DNA of 64,000 bases, taken from assembly GCF_022898935.1 (NCBI RefSeq), contig NZ_JALIRP010000016.1, forward strand, positions 30,161 through 94,160, written 5' to 3'. The position numbers were made by a program, and so were the translations under genes. This document shows, one piece after another, positions 1-8,484 of this stretch. Source of the DNA: Paenibacillus mangrovi (GTDB taxonomy: Bacteria > Bacillota > Bacilli > Paenibacillales > Paenibacillaceae). Position 1 is the stretch's first letter, and each line of letters opens with the position of its first letter. The notes under the pieces are model-generated. The model saw nothing but the letters and a program-made list of their open reading frames with translations. It searched no databases and was not told the origin of the DNA.

Positions 1-771
1 GCTCGTAAAAATTGAAACCAGCGGAATCAGGAAAGTATAAGAACCCACTTTGCTCGCTTCTCCCTCATGGATTAATTTGAAATATACAAACCATCCGAGT
101 GCGATAACGAAAATGGAAATAAAAACAGTGTCTGCGATAAAGGATGCGTTCCATACGATGGCCGACCAGTCTTCCATTCCCGTACCTACAGCCAGCAAAA
201 TAATGCCGCCAATCGTAATCTGCATAGCGGTGAGCCAGAGCGAATCCACTTTATGCCCAATCTTTTTAACATAAACGGTACCGAGTGCCCATGTTAGGGC
301 GGTAATAATTGCCAATATTATGCCGATCGGGGATATGTTACCGCTGAGCCCACCCAAGCTCATTGTAGCCACACCGGCAAAACCGACTAACAGTCCGAGC
401 ATTTTCTGCCTTGTCATGCTTTCTCCGAGCCACATCCATGAGAATAATCCTAGCAGTACCGGCTGCAGAAATACGATCGCTGAAAACAAGCCCGCAGGCG
501 TATATTGAAGCCCGATCGTCTGTACGCCGTAATAGAGCACGATGCTGAGCAAAGCGGACAAAAGATACACCGGCCAGTTTTTCCGGAACTGCAATTTCTT
601 GTATTTGGGCAAAGCCACGAGGACAAGCAGCAAGCCGCCGATAAAGGCGCGAAGGCCGGCAAAAAGAATCGGCGGTGTATATTGCAGCGCAACTTTAGAC
701 AAGGGCCAATTAATCCCCCAGACCAAAATCAAAAAAGCTAAAAGAAGAACGGTTTTATTTTGCTGAATCAT
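1..771 (-). CDS. DMT-family (EamA) transporter, 3' end outside window
   Basis: Reading leftward from an ATG at 769-771 the frame stays open to base 1, giving 257 codons with the C-terminus outside the window. The start is backed by an AAGGAG ribosome binding site about ten bases upstream. The protein is a string of hydrophobic helices typical of the ten-helix drug/metabolite transporter superfamily. A first EamA repeat spans about residues 1-137 (start MIQQNKTVLLLAFLILVWG, later GLQYTPAGLFSAIVFLQPV), and a second begins near residue 150. Such proteins sit in the cytoplasmic membrane and usually export amino acids or metabolites; the substrate cannot be read from sequence. It appears to be a single-gene unit. 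Confidence 0.85.
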   Translation of the reverse strand, partial: MIQQNKTVLLLAFLILVWGINWPLSKVALQYTPPILFAGLRAFIGGLLLVLVALPKYKKLQFRKNWPVYLLSALLSIVLYYGVQTIGLQYTPAGLFSAIVFLQPVLLGLFSWMWLGESMTRQKMLGLLVGFAGVATMSLGGLSGNISPIGIILAIITALTWALGTVYVKKIGHKVDSLWLTAMQITIGGIILLAVGTGMEDWSAIVWNASFIADTVFISIFVIALGWFVYFKLIHEGEASKVGSYTFLIPLVSIFTS

Positions 772-910
772 TTCTGTCTTCACTCCTTGTAACTACATAA
801 ACATGGTGTGAATTATACTCTCATATGTCAGTCGCGTCATGTATTTTTTCTGAAAGTGTTATTTTCCCTTTGCAAGATCATTTCCATATATCCCCTTTAC
901 TGCTTACCTT

Positions 911-952
911 AAAAAAAGCTGACGCCAAATAATCATGGCATCAGCTTTTTTT
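911..952 (-). terminator. Intrinsic terminator, bidirectional
   Basis: GCTGACGCC (918-926) pairs with GGCATCAGC (937-945), with A/T runs on both sides, so it can act in both directions. It lies just past the duplicated 3' tail of the metallophosphoesterase and was probably that gene's original terminator. Confidence 0.7.
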
Positions 953-1053
953 GTATGTAGAAAATCAATCAGTTTCTTTCCTTTTAATATCACAACTGTG
1001 CAGCGCTTATTAACTCCATAACCAGCTCGCGATCCTCTTCGCTCCCGCGGGCA
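936..1053 (-). repeat. 118-bp direct repeat, copy A (remnant of metallophosphoesterase 3' end)
   Basis: By eye this matches 1828-1945 over 118 bp with four substitutions. On the minus strand it encodes the last 20 codons of the metallophosphoesterase (ARGSEEDRELVMELISAAQL, then TGA) plus the downstream flank. Here the tail is detached from its gene, so it is a gene-end remnant. The two copies bracket the stalk-domain gene at 1158-1610. Confidence 0.85.
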
Positions 1054-1157
1054 ATTGATGAAGATTCAAATAAGTACACTCTGCCTTAAGCAACATTTCT
1101 CCGATTAAATACGTCTAATAATATATTAAACACAATCACCGAACGGAGTCGGAGAAA

Positions 1158-1610
1158 ATGAAAAAAAGCATTTTAATTCTGCGTATAACTGTGATATTTA
1201 CATTGTTTGCAACAAGTTTAGTTCCTCTCTCATTGGCTCATGCTGAACAAAAACGCGTTACGGGAACAGTGGTATTAGATGGTAAAGCATTAGATGACAA
1301 AGCTACCATTATTAACGGGAATACAATGATACCGTTCCGTAGTTTTTTTGAGGCTTTAGGTATGTCGGTTAATTGGGATCAAAAAACTAAAACAGTCACA
1401 GCTTCAAAGAATGATCTTGAAATAAAAATGACAAATGGAATATTAAAGGCGATTATTAACAATAAGGATATCCCTTTAACCCAAGCTCCTTTTTTAGATG
1501 AAACAGAAAATAAGTTTTATGTTAATACACGTGTTGTTGCTGAATCCACTGGCGCTACTGTTGAATGGGATAACGTAAAGAAAATAGCATCCATAACAAC
1601 TAAAAATTAA
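1158..1610 (+). CDS. Secreted protein with copper-amine-oxidase-like N-terminal (stalk) domain
   Basis: The 150-residue protein has a Sec signal peptide (Lys-rich start, hydrophobic core, probable cleavage after ALSLAHA-like LAHA near residue 29). The rest is almost one stalk domain of the copper amine oxidase N-terminal type: GNTMIPFRSFFEALGMSVNW, then KTVTASKN, then VNTRVVAESTGATVEWD. In Paenibacillus such domains are common on exported and wall-linked proteins; they are not metal enzymes in themselves. No catalytic domain is attached. A GGAG-type site precedes ATG 1158 and a terminator follows. The gene looks more AT-rich than its neighbours and is bracketed by a 118-bp direct repeat, which suggests it was inserted. 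The function is unknown beyond secretion. Confidence 0.82.
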   Translation: MKKSILILRITVIFTLFATSLVPLSLAHAEQKRVTGTVVLDGKALDDKATIINGNTMIPFRSFFEALGMSVNWDQKTKTVTASKNDLEIKMTNGILKAIINNKDIPLTQAPFLDETENKFYVNTRVVAESTGATVEWDNVKKIASITTKN

Positions 1611-1623
1611 GTAAATTAATTGA

Positions 1624-1653
1624 GGCTCTTATGTGAGAATAGGAGCCTTTTTT
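1624..1653 (+). terminator. Intrinsic terminator of stalk-domain gene
   Basis: GGCTCTTAT (1624-1632) pairs with ATAGGAGCC (1639-1647) and is followed by six T residues, about 14 bases after the stop codon at 1610. Confidence 0.8.
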
Positions 1654-1736
1654 AGCTATCTCTGTACTGTAGGAGTTGAATAGGAATTCATTAAAAAGAG
1701 GCTTCGCAACTTACGAATCCTCACGAAACTAAATAA

Positions 1737-1813
1737 CCAGTCGCCGGTTCATTTCCGACGACTGGCTGCTTAGACTTGAAAGGTGTTTTGATCCCTGTCT
1801 CACAAACAGGGGT
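1737..1813. other. Two small hairpins without T-tails
   Basis: CCAGTCG (1737-1743) pairs with CGACTGG (1759-1765), and CCCTGT (1793-1798) with ACAGGG (1806-1811). Neither is followed by a clear T run. They lie between the stalk gene and repeat copy B. They may be degraded terminators or marks of the rearrangement. Confidence 0.35.
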
Positions 1814-1827
1814 CAGTCCAATGATCC

Positions 1828-1945
1828 TGGCATCAGCTTTGTTTGTATGTAGAAAATCAATCAGTTTCTTTCCTTTTAATATCACAACTGTGCAGCGCTT
1901 ATTAACTCCACAACCAGCTCGCGATCTTCTTCGCCCCCGCGGGCA
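1828..1945 (-). repeat. 118-bp direct repeat, copy B (inside the intact gene)
   Basis: This partner of 936-1053 covers the last ~21 codons of the metallophosphoesterase and 54 bases beyond its stop. Unlike copy A, the left half of the terminator hairpin is missing here: the homology begins at TGGCATCAGC, at the hairpin's right arm. Confidence 0.85.
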
Positions 1946-2724
1946 TCTGGTGTCGGGGAAAAGTGCTTCATATGCTTGTGGAGAACCGGCGCATGATCCA
2001 TAACCACTGGGCTCGTGACGTCTACTGCCGTAATCCGGATGGCTTCATTTCCGATGTCAACCAACCGAAAACCCGGCTGATCCAGGCAGGCTGACATTTG
2101 TACAAATGACCAATCCTGCTGCTGTACAATCGAATCCATATGGGTGTGACCATTAAAATAAATTCCAATCCCTTTGTTTTGGTTCAGGATACTCCACATA
2201 TCAATGTTTGGGTGAATCGAGCCTTTCTCTCTCACCGAACCCTTGGTAGTACGGTATATAGGATGATGTCCAAATACGAGAAGCGGTTTTTCATTGGACG
2301 AAATGACTCTGCTTTCCAGCCACTCCAGCTGTTCAAAATCAAGCCAGCCTCCCCAATCCTCAAAATCCATTTCCTTCGCAGTATCCAGAAAAACCAGCAT
2401 CGCTTCTTCCGTATCAAGAACATGATATCGTTGCTGTCCTGTAATCCGAAGGACCTCGCTTCTGGTCTGGCCGTAAAGGTCATGATTACCGAGGACGTGA
2501 ATGAATCGCTTGTCCTGACGCTTCAATAACGCATATACTTCCTGAAGTTCCGATGTCAGTCCATAGTTGGTGAGATCTCCGAGTGAAATATACAAATCCG
2601 CATCGAGATTCAGAAACTGCTCGAGCACATGATGATAAAATGCAGTCCGAGCCTCCTCCAAACCCGGTATGGACCGGTCGATCTCATGATAATGCAAGTC
2701 TCCCAGCAAAGCCAATTTCATCAT
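1882..2724 (-). CDS. Metallophosphoesterase (calcineurin-like, CpdA/class III type)
   Basis: This 280-residue cytoplasmic hydrolase carries the full two-metal calcineurin-like signature: GDLHYH (residues 8-13), GDLTN (48-52), GNHD (79-82), GHHP (about 152) and NGHTH (about 192). The spacing fits the CpdA / class III cyclic nucleotide phosphodiesterase-like branch, so it probably hydrolyses a phosphodiester. The substrate could be a cyclic nucleotide or another small compound and cannot be decided. A GGGAGAGG site precedes two adjacent ATGs (2724 and 2721). The 3' end is duplicated at 936-1053. It stands alone, 144 bases downstream of araB on the same strand. Confidence 0.85.
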   Translation of the reverse strand: MMKLALLGDLHYHEIDRSIPGLEEARTAFYHHVLEQFLNLDADLYISLGDLTNYGLTSELQEVYALLKRQDKRFIHVLGNHDLYGQTRSEVLRITGQQRYHVLDTEEAMLVFLDTAKEMDFEDWGGWLDFEQLEWLESRVISSNEKPLLVFGHHPIYRTTKGSVREKGSIHPNIDMWSILNQNKGIGIYFNGHTHMDSIVQQQDWSFVQMSACLDQPGFRLVDIGNEAIRITAVDVTSPVVMDHAPVLHKHMKHFSPTPDARGGEEDRELVVELISAAQL

Positions 2725-2868
2725 ATACCTCTCCCTTCGATCTACAAAATGACATCCTTATTCCTCCATCATAAAGACGAAGTATTATTTATGCGTTAAG
2801 AGTGAAGGCATATTTTGTAAAAGAATAAATGGATATCTTGCAAATCGAAAGAAGGCAGCAGATGATCA

Positions 2869-4542
2869 TCATTTTTTCATGGACTTTATCCGCTTCATGA
2901 CATCATTCACGCCACGGCCGAAATAATCATGAAGCTCGCAATATTCCTGATATAATTGCTCGTATATACGAACATGTTCAGGTATCGGCATGAAGGTTTC
3001 TTGCTTTATCTTGGCCATTTGTTTAGCAGCTTCGACGATACTACTGTATCCGCCTGCCGCTTTGCCGGCTGCTGCTGCCGCAAACATCGCTGCGCCGAGA
3101 GCCGTAGTATGCTTGGAGTCTGCCACGACAATTTCCCGCCCAGTAACATCGGCATAGATCTGCATCAGGAGACGGTTCTTTTGCGGCAGTCCTCCGCATG
3201 CGTAAAGCTTATCAACAGCGATTCCGTTCTTAACAAACGTATCCACTACCTTGCGGGTGCCAAAAGCCGTCGACTCGAGCAACGCCCGGTAAATTTCCTG
3301 AGGTCTGGTAGACAGTGTAATTCCGATGATCATTCCGGTTAAATCCGTATCCATCAGGACTGAACGGCTTCCATTATGCCAATCCAAAGCTAATAGCCCC
3401 GTCTCTCCCGGGTTATATGCTGCCGCTTCACGCTCAAGCCATTGATGAATATCCAAGCCTTCACGATAAGCATGCTCCTTCACATAAGCAGGTACAGCCT
3501 CATCGATATACCACTCGAAAATATCGCCTACCGCATTCTGGCCGGCTTCATAACCGAAATAACCCGGGATGATGCCATCTTCCACAACACCGCAAATGCC
3601 TTCGACGAGCTTCTCCTCCTCATGAAGCAGCATGTGACATAATGAAGTTCCCATCGCCATGACAAGCTTTCCGGGAGTAACCACACCCATGGCCGGAACA
3701 GCGGCATGCGCGTCTATAACGCCTACGGCAACAGCCGTCCCTGCTTTCAATCCGGTAAGCGCCGCCATTTCTTCTGTAAGTCCACCGGCGCTTGATCCGA
3801 GCGGCATGACTTCACCCCGCAGCTTCGTGGTAGCCAGGTGCTCAAGCCTTGGATCCAATGCTTTCAAGTACTCTTGGCTCGGATATCCATCTTGCTTGTG
3901 CCATAAAGCTTTGTAGCCAGCCGTACAGCTGTTGCGGGTGATACGGCCTGTCAGCTTGAATACGGTCCAATCTGCCGCTTCCAGGAACATGTCTGCCGCT
4001 TCATATATTTCCGGGGCTTCATCCAGAATCTGCAGCACCTTGGCGAGCATCCACTCCGATGAGGTTTTACCTCCGTATCGAGGTAGGAAAGCTTCGCCCC
4101 GTTCTGCCGCGATCCGGTTAAGCTGGTCGGCTTCCGGCTGTGCTGCGTGATGCTTCCACAGTTTGACCCAACTATGAGGATGATGCTTCCATTCATCCAA
4201 AAGGCACAGCGGTGTACCATGGGAATCTATTGGCAACATCGTGCATGCCGTGAAATCAATTCCGATGCCGATCACATCATCATGAGCTACGCCGGCTTCC
4301 TTCAATACAGCAGGAATAGAGCGCCGCAAAACTTCCAAATAATCGTCCGGGTGCTGAAGCGCCCAATCTAGAGGAAGCTTCACGCCGGAGCCCGGCAGCC
4401 GTTCATCTATCACATGATGGGGATATGGAGTGACATGATCGGCGATTTCATTCCCGTTCGACAGATCCACCAGTACCGCCCGGCCCGATTGCGTGCCGTA
4501 ATCAATGCCAATCGCATATTTGTGAAACGTGGATTGAACCAT
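2869..4542 (-). CDS. araB: Ribulokinase
   Basis: At 557 residues this has the size and motifs of AraB, the FGGY-family kinase that phosphorylates L-ribulose to L-ribulose 5-phosphate in arabinose catabolism. The N-terminal actin-like phosphate loop (IGIDYGTQSGRAVLVD, residues 11-26), the DFTACTMLP segment near 100 and the DEWKHHPH segment near 120 are AraB-like. The C-terminal ACGGLPQKNRLLMQIYADV (about 450-470) is the FGGY ATP-site signature. No araA or araD lies beside it, so the partners must be elsewhere. An AAGGAGG lies about 14 bases before the ATG, a rather long spacing. No regulator or operator for arabinose was recognised nearby. Confidence 0.93.
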   Translation of the reverse strand: MVQSTFHKYAIGIDYGTQSGRAVLVDLSNGNEIADHVTPYPHHVIDERLPGSGVKLPLDWALQHPDDYLEVLRRSIPAVLKEAGVAHDDVIGIGIDFTACTMLPIDSHGTPLCLLDEWKHHPHSWVKLWKHHAAQPEADQLNRIAAERGEAFLPRYGGKTSSEWMLAKVLQILDEAPEIYEAADMFLEAADWTVFKLTGRITRNSCTAGYKALWHKQDGYPSQEYLKALDPRLEHLATTKLRGEVMPLGSSAGGLTEEMAALTGLKAGTAVAVGVIDAHAAVPAMGVVTPGKLVMAMGTSLCHMLLHEEEKLVEGICGVVEDGIIPGYFGYEAGQNAVGDIFEWYIDEAVPAYVKEHAYREGLDIHQWLEREAAAYNPGETGLLALDWHNGSRSVLMDTDLTGMIIGITLSTRPQEIYRALLESTAFGTRKVVDTFVKNGIAVDKLYACGGLPQKNRLLMQIYADVTGREIVVADSKHTTALGAAMFAAAAAGKAAGGYSSIVEAAKQMAKIKQETFMPIPEHVRIYEQLYQEYCELHDYFGRGVNDVMKRIKSMKK

Positions 4543-4617
4543 TTTGTATTTTGTACCCTCCTTAATCTGACTAGCTCACAATCTTTTCGCGTATCCGACA
4601 TCAAACTCCTGCATGGA

Positions 4618-4650
4618 AGAAAAAAAAGAAAACGGCTTGTTGCCGTCTTC
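4618..4650 (-). terminator. Intrinsic terminator of acyl-CoA-dehydrogenase-like gene
   Basis: On the minus strand GACGGC and GCCGTT pair around a short loop and are followed by T-rich sequence, starting directly after the TAA at 4651-4653. Confidence 0.75.
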
Positions 4651-5694
4651 TTATCCACGCAGGAGCGCATGTTGGCACGCCGTCTGCAAATCTCTCCAGG
4701 TTCGGTTTACTGCCGTATCTTCCATGCAGGCAGATAGCCCCAGCATCGGGAACAGCTTAAGTCCGCAGCTCAAGGAGTCTTTGGCTGCCGTAATACATTC
4801 GCTAGAGATCCGCTGCTCCATTTCAGGGGACAGGCTTCCTTTTTGGCTTAGTTCTTCCCAGGACTTGTCCAGTACCATATAAAATGCGTCCTTCTGACGG
4901 GCAAACTCCTGTGTCTGTTCTATTATCTCAGCTAGTACTTTTTCATTGCCTCGCGCATTCATCCATTCTTCAGCTGCTTCTAGGAAATGATCCGCTAGCC
5001 CCATAGCTACTCCGGCAAAGGAAGTCTGCGCAAATGCCAGGAACGGGTATTTGTACAGCAATTCCTCCTGGTGAGAGCGATATTCTGAAAATGAAAAGGT
5101 CATTTCATCCGGAACAAAGGCCCCGGTCACGACCATACTATGACTGGCTGTCGCTTTGAGCCCGAAAGTATTCCAATCTTTATCGATATGTACCTGCTCG
5201 GGGGTCATGATCAGCGTAACGATCTCAGGAGCTTCTCCTGAACCCTGACCATTCTCCTTCTCCAAGATCGCATTGGCTGTAAATGTTGTAGCATGTGTCG
5301 ATCCGCTGCAATATTTCCATCGGCCATTCACGATATAACCGCCGTCTACCCGGAGAGCTGTACCTGTCGTAGCTCCGCTTCCGGCAATGACCGCTTCCGA
5401 ATGTGCAAATACCTTGCGTCCGATCTCTTTCGTCATGAAAGGCACGAAGTATCCACCCCCTGCACCAATGGTAACCAGCCAACCAAAGCTGCCATCGATG
5501 CGTGAGCATTCCTGAAAAATGCGGATTGCCTCCGGCAGAGGAGTCATATTCCCCTCCAGATCATCCGCCACGAATAAATGAAACAGCTTCTTATCATATA
5601 TGTATTGCAGGGATTCGGGTGTAATTACGCCCTTTTGCTCCATCTGATGTGACTGTTCCCGAATACTGCTGATCTCCTGCTCAGTAAATCCCAT
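4651..5694 (-). CDS. Acyl-CoA dehydrogenase-fold flavoprotein, possible monooxygenase
   Basis: The 347-residue protein follows the acyl-CoA dehydrogenase fold: an N-terminal helical part, a central beta domain (SGATTGTALRVDGGYIVNGRWKYCSGSTHA region, about 104-135) and a C-terminal helical domain ending VNRTWRDLQTACQHALLRG. The RDL..CQHAL ending is typical of the type 2 C-terminal domain of flavin-dependent monooxygenases (HsaA/DszC class) rather than true fatty acyl dehydrogenases. The usual catalytic glutamate of the dehydrogenases was not found. The likely role is oxidation of a small aromatic or sulfur compound with a separately encoded flavin reductase, but none is adjacent. A GGTGGAAG-like site precedes ATG 5694. 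Confidence 0.75.
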   Translation of the reverse strand: MGFTEQEISSIREQSHQMEQKGVITPESLQYIYDKKLFHLFVADDLEGNMTPLPEAIRIFQECSRIDGSFGWLVTIGAGGGYFVPFMTKEIGRKVFAHSEAVIAGSGATTGTALRVDGGYIVNGRWKYCSGSTHATTFTANAILEKENGQGSGEAPEIVTLIMTPEQVHIDKDWNTFGLKATASHSMVVTGAFVPDEMTFSFSEYRSHQEELLYKYPFLAFAQTSFAGVAMGLADHFLEAAEEWMNARGNEKVLAEIIEQTQEFARQKDAFYMVLDKSWEELSQKGSLSPEMEQRISSECITAAKDSLSCGLKLFPMLGLSACMEDTAVNRTWRDLQTACQHALLRG

Positions 5695-5776
5695 GCTTCC
5701 ACCACTTTCCTGAATATATGTTTTCTTTATTCTATCATGAACGGGACATGCACGTGGATTCTATCATTTAGAACGA

Positions 5777-5816
5777 TAAAACAGCCGCCCGCCTTTACTT
5801 GCTAGCGAACGGCTGC
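5777..5816 (-). terminator. Intrinsic terminator of copA
   Basis: CAGCCG (5782-5787) and CGGCTG (5810-5815) pair, and on the minus strand the stem is followed by TTTTATC. It lies about 75 bases past the copA stop. Confidence 0.7.
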
Positions 5817-5891
5817 TCATATATCCAGTATGTTATATCTTAGCGCCATATTAAGGAGTAACCTGATATCCTTTGCTGCGAATGACGTGAC

Positions 5892-8126
5892 TTAACGGGG
5901 TACCTTTACCCGCTGCAGGCGCAGTGCGTTCAGCACAACCGAGACCGAGCTGAGAGCCATGGCGGCACCCGCAATCCACGGCGCCAGAAGTCCGAGTGCG
6001 GCAATTGGAATTCCAAGTGTGTTGTATCCCAGAGCCCAAAACAGATTCTGTTTGATATTGCCCATGGTTTTACGGCTGAGATAGATGGCGTCAGGGATAC
6101 TCGACAGATCTCCGCGCATCAGTGTAACATCCGCGGCTTCCATCGCAACGTCCGTTCCTGTACCGATAGCCATTCCGATATCCGCGGTTGCAAGGGCAGG
6201 CGCATCATTGATGCCGTCACCTACCATAGCTACTTTTTTGCCTTGGGTTTGAAGCTTTTTCACTTCATCTGCCTTTCCTTCCGGAAGAACTTCGGCACGC
6301 ACATACTCAATGCCGACTTGATCTGCAATGGCTTTTGCAGTACGTTCATTGTCCCCGGTGATCATGATGACCTGAATGCCCATGTTTTTCAGACGGCTAA
6401 CCGCTTCCTTGGAAGTCTCTTTAATGGTGTCCGCAACAGCTACCATACCCGCGTACTCTTTATCGATGGCAGCCAGCATGGCTGTTTTCCCTGCTTCTTC
6501 AAGGCGTGCCATCACTTCATATGCATGGGCTGCTTCCACGCCGTACTTTTCCATTAATCTTCTTGTTCCTACCAGCAGTTCCTTGCCTTCCACGACGGCG
6601 TGTATACCGTATCCTGGAATAGCGGTGAATGCTTGCGTATCCGGCAGACTGATGTTTCGTTCCAGAATACCTGCCACAATGGCCTCGGCAAGGGGATGCT
6701 CGGAATTTTTCTCAGCAGCTCCCACCAATCTTAAGAACTCTTCGGTGTCGTCGTCCGTGATCACATCGGTTAATTCCGGCTTACCTTTAGTAACCGTACC
6801 TGTCTTATCTAGGATGATCGCATCGATCTTATGCGTTTGCTCCAGGTGCTCGCCCCCCTTGAACAAAATGCCCAGCTCTGCAGCACGGCCGGAACCGGCC
6901 ATGATCGAGGTTGGTGTTGCCAGACCGAGCGCGCATGGACACGCAATGACCAGAATGGCAATGGCTTTCTCCAAAGCTCCGGCGAAATCTCCGGGTGTGA
7001 CAAAGAAATACCACACTAGAAATGCTACGACAGCGATGCCCACGACAATCGGAACGAAAATGCCGGAGATTACATCGGCTACCCGCTGAATCGGCGCCTT
7101 GGAGCCCTGCGCTTCTTCCACGACTTTAATGATCTGGGCAAGCGCTGTCTCTTTGCCGACCTTGGTTGCTTTGATACGCAGAACACCGTTTTTGTTCAAA
7201 GTTGCCCCGATGACCGTGTCACCGGATTTTTTCTCTACAGGCAGGCTCTCGCCCGTCAGCATCGATTCATCGACAGAGGATTCCCCTTCAAGCACTTCGC
7301 CATCCACGGGCACCTTTTCACCCGGACGAATCATCACGATATCTCCTGCAATAACTTCCTCAACCGGTACCGTAATCTCCTCGCCCCCGCGGATGATCCG
7401 GGCTGTTTTTGCCTGAAGTCCCATCAACGATTTGATCGCTTCCGATGTACGGCCTTTGGCAAGTGATTCGAACAGTTTGCCCATGATGACCAGAGTGATT
7501 AGGATCGCACTGGTTTCGTAGTACATCGAAGGACTATGTTGCATGTCGCCGCCCATAGCGTACCAATCGATCGTGAGGTATAAGCTGTAAAAGTATGCAG
7601 CTGACGTCCCAAGCGATACAAGAACATCCATATTCGCACTGCCGTTGCGAAGGGCTTTGTAGGCTCCGACATAAAATGGCTTACCGATATAGAACTGCAC
7701 CGGTGTTGCCAGAATCAGCTGGAACCATGGATTCATGAACAGATCGGGCAGATAAATCCATGACGTGAAGGAAAAGTGCGCGACCATCGCCCACAGCAGA
7801 GGGATGGAGAGAAGCACCGAAATAAGCAGCTTGCGTTTTTGTTTGCGGATTCCATCATCCCGGCTGTTTTGGGAATCATCTCTTTCCTCAGCCGTAATGG
7901 CTTTATAACCGAGCTGCTTCACCTTATCCTGCATATCCGTTACCGAAATTTCTGCCGGTGCATATTCCACGGTCGCTGTTTCCATAGCGAAGTTGACAGA
8001 GGCATTCGTGACACCCGGAAGCCTGCTGAGTCCTTTTTCAATCCGGTTCGCGCATGCGGCGCAGGTCATACCGGTAATTTGCATTGTTGTTTGCTTTTGG
8101 TTATTCGTTGCGGCTTCTTCCACCAT
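5892..8126 (-). CDS. copA: Copper-exporting P1B-type ATPase
   Basis: This membrane pump exports Cu(I) at the cost of ATP. It has a single N-terminal heavy-metal-associated domain (GMTCAACANRIEKG, near residues 20-33), a transport CPC motif in IACPCALGLATPTS (near 400), the phosphorylation motif DKTGTVTKG (near 440), SEHPLAEAI (about 490) and the hinge GDGINDAP (about 650). At 744 residues it is a one-HMA CopA; many Bacillus CopAs have two. No copZ chaperone gene accompanies it. Two adjacent ATGs exist at 8129 and 8126; the second is chosen because AAGGAG leaves only three bases before the first. Its promoter overlaps a CsoR-like operator, and csoR lies just upstream. Confidence 0.95.
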   Translation of the reverse strand: MVEEAATNNQKQTTMQITGMTCAACANRIEKGLSRLPGVTNASVNFAMETATVEYAPAEISVTDMQDKVKQLGYKAITAEERDDSQNSRDDGIRKQKRKLLISVLLSIPLLWAMVAHFSFTSWIYLPDLFMNPWFQLILATPVQFYIGKPFYVGAYKALRNGSANMDVLVSLGTSAAYFYSLYLTIDWYAMGGDMQHSPSMYYETSAILITLVIMGKLFESLAKGRTSEAIKSLMGLQAKTARIIRGGEEITVPVEEVIAGDIVMIRPGEKVPVDGEVLEGESSVDESMLTGESLPVEKKSGDTVIGATLNKNGVLRIKATKVGKETALAQIIKVVEEAQGSKAPIQRVADVISGIFVPIVVGIAVVAFLVWYFFVTPGDFAGALEKAIAILVIACPCALGLATPTSIMAGSGRAAELGILFKGGEHLEQTHKIDAIILDKTGTVTKGKPELTDVITDDDTEEFLRLVGAAEKNSEHPLAEAIVAGILERNISLPDTQAFTAIPGYGIHAVVEGKELLVGTRRLMEKYGVEAAHAYEVMARLEEAGKTAMLAAIDKEYAGMVAVADTIKETSKEAVSRLKNMGIQVIMITGDNERTAKAIADQVGIEYVRAEVLPEGKADEVKKLQTQGKKVAMVGDGINDAPALATADIGMAIGTGTDVAMEAADVTLMRGDLSSIPDAIYLSRKTMGNIKQNLFWALGYNTLGIPIAALGLLAPWIAGAAMALSSVSVVLNALRLQRVKVPR

Positions 8127-8206
8127 CATTCACTCCTTGAAAATGCTATTCATGCAGCTTGTGAATTACTGCTTTACAATCAATTCCATCACCTTTCTTG
8201 ATTTTT

Positions 8207-8236
8207 AGTATACCCCCCATCCCTATATAGAGTCAA
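8207..8236 (-). promoter_or_regulatory. copA promoter overlapped by a CsoR-type operator
   Basis: On the minus strand TTGACT (-35, at 8231-8236) and TATACT (-10, at 8207-8212) are 18 bases apart. The spacer carries TATAGGGATGGGGGGTATA, a G-tract flanked by TATA/GTATA like the TACCC/GGGGGTA operators of CsoR. Copper-free CsoR would cover the promoter; copper would release it. Confidence 0.7.
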
Positions 8237-8400
8237 TACATTTTTACAATACTCCTGTACCCTATTCAAAAAAACGATGTGATGGTTATTATCGGAGGAA
8301 GAGCTTACGTCGGAACCTAATAATCGTCAACTCAAATCGTATTCTATGTATAATAGGTTTTATATTTTGGGGTGGTTACTGTTTACAGGAGGAATTTCAA

Positions 8401-8484
8401 TGACGGAGGATGTCATTTTTCAATTGAGGAATGAATGGATGATAAAAAAAAGCCGCCTCCGGGCGACTTTTCACTTTATTTGAT
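8401..8484 (+). CDS. Possible 27-residue small protein
   Basis: An AGGAGG at 8387-8392 stands eight bases before ATG 8401. The frame encodes 27 residues (MTEDVIFQLRNEWMIKKSRL, then seven more) and stops at 8484. A TATAAT-like box lies at about 8350. It runs antisense into the csoR terminator and csoR 3' end. The ribosome binding site is very good, but the frame is short and no homologue is known to me. Confidence 0.25.
8444..8471 (-). terminator. Intrinsic terminator of csoR
   Basis: AAAAGCCGCC and GGCGACTTTT pair around TCCG; on the minus strand a run of eight T residues follows. It begins a few bases past the csoR stop codon. Confidence 0.75.

Larger units (their letters stand above)
772..1157. 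other. Intergenic region with terminator and repeat copy, no intact gene
   Basis: No intact gene is seen in this ~390-base stretch. It holds a bidirectional terminator hairpin (911-952), one copy of a 118-bp direct repeat (936-1053) and about 100 AT-rich bases that must carry the promoter of the stalk-domain gene starting at 1158. Confidence 0.6.

Noticed and set aside
4543..4650. Arabinose-type operator ahead of araB
   Set aside because: No palindrome or AraR-like motif could be made out; only a ribosome binding site and the next gene's terminator are clear.
6376..7089. Long open frame (237 codons) on the plus strand within copA
   Set aside because: It is antisense to conserved CopA sequence, has no ribosome binding site and a biased composition (Ser/Ala/Pro-rich) typical of a shadow frame.
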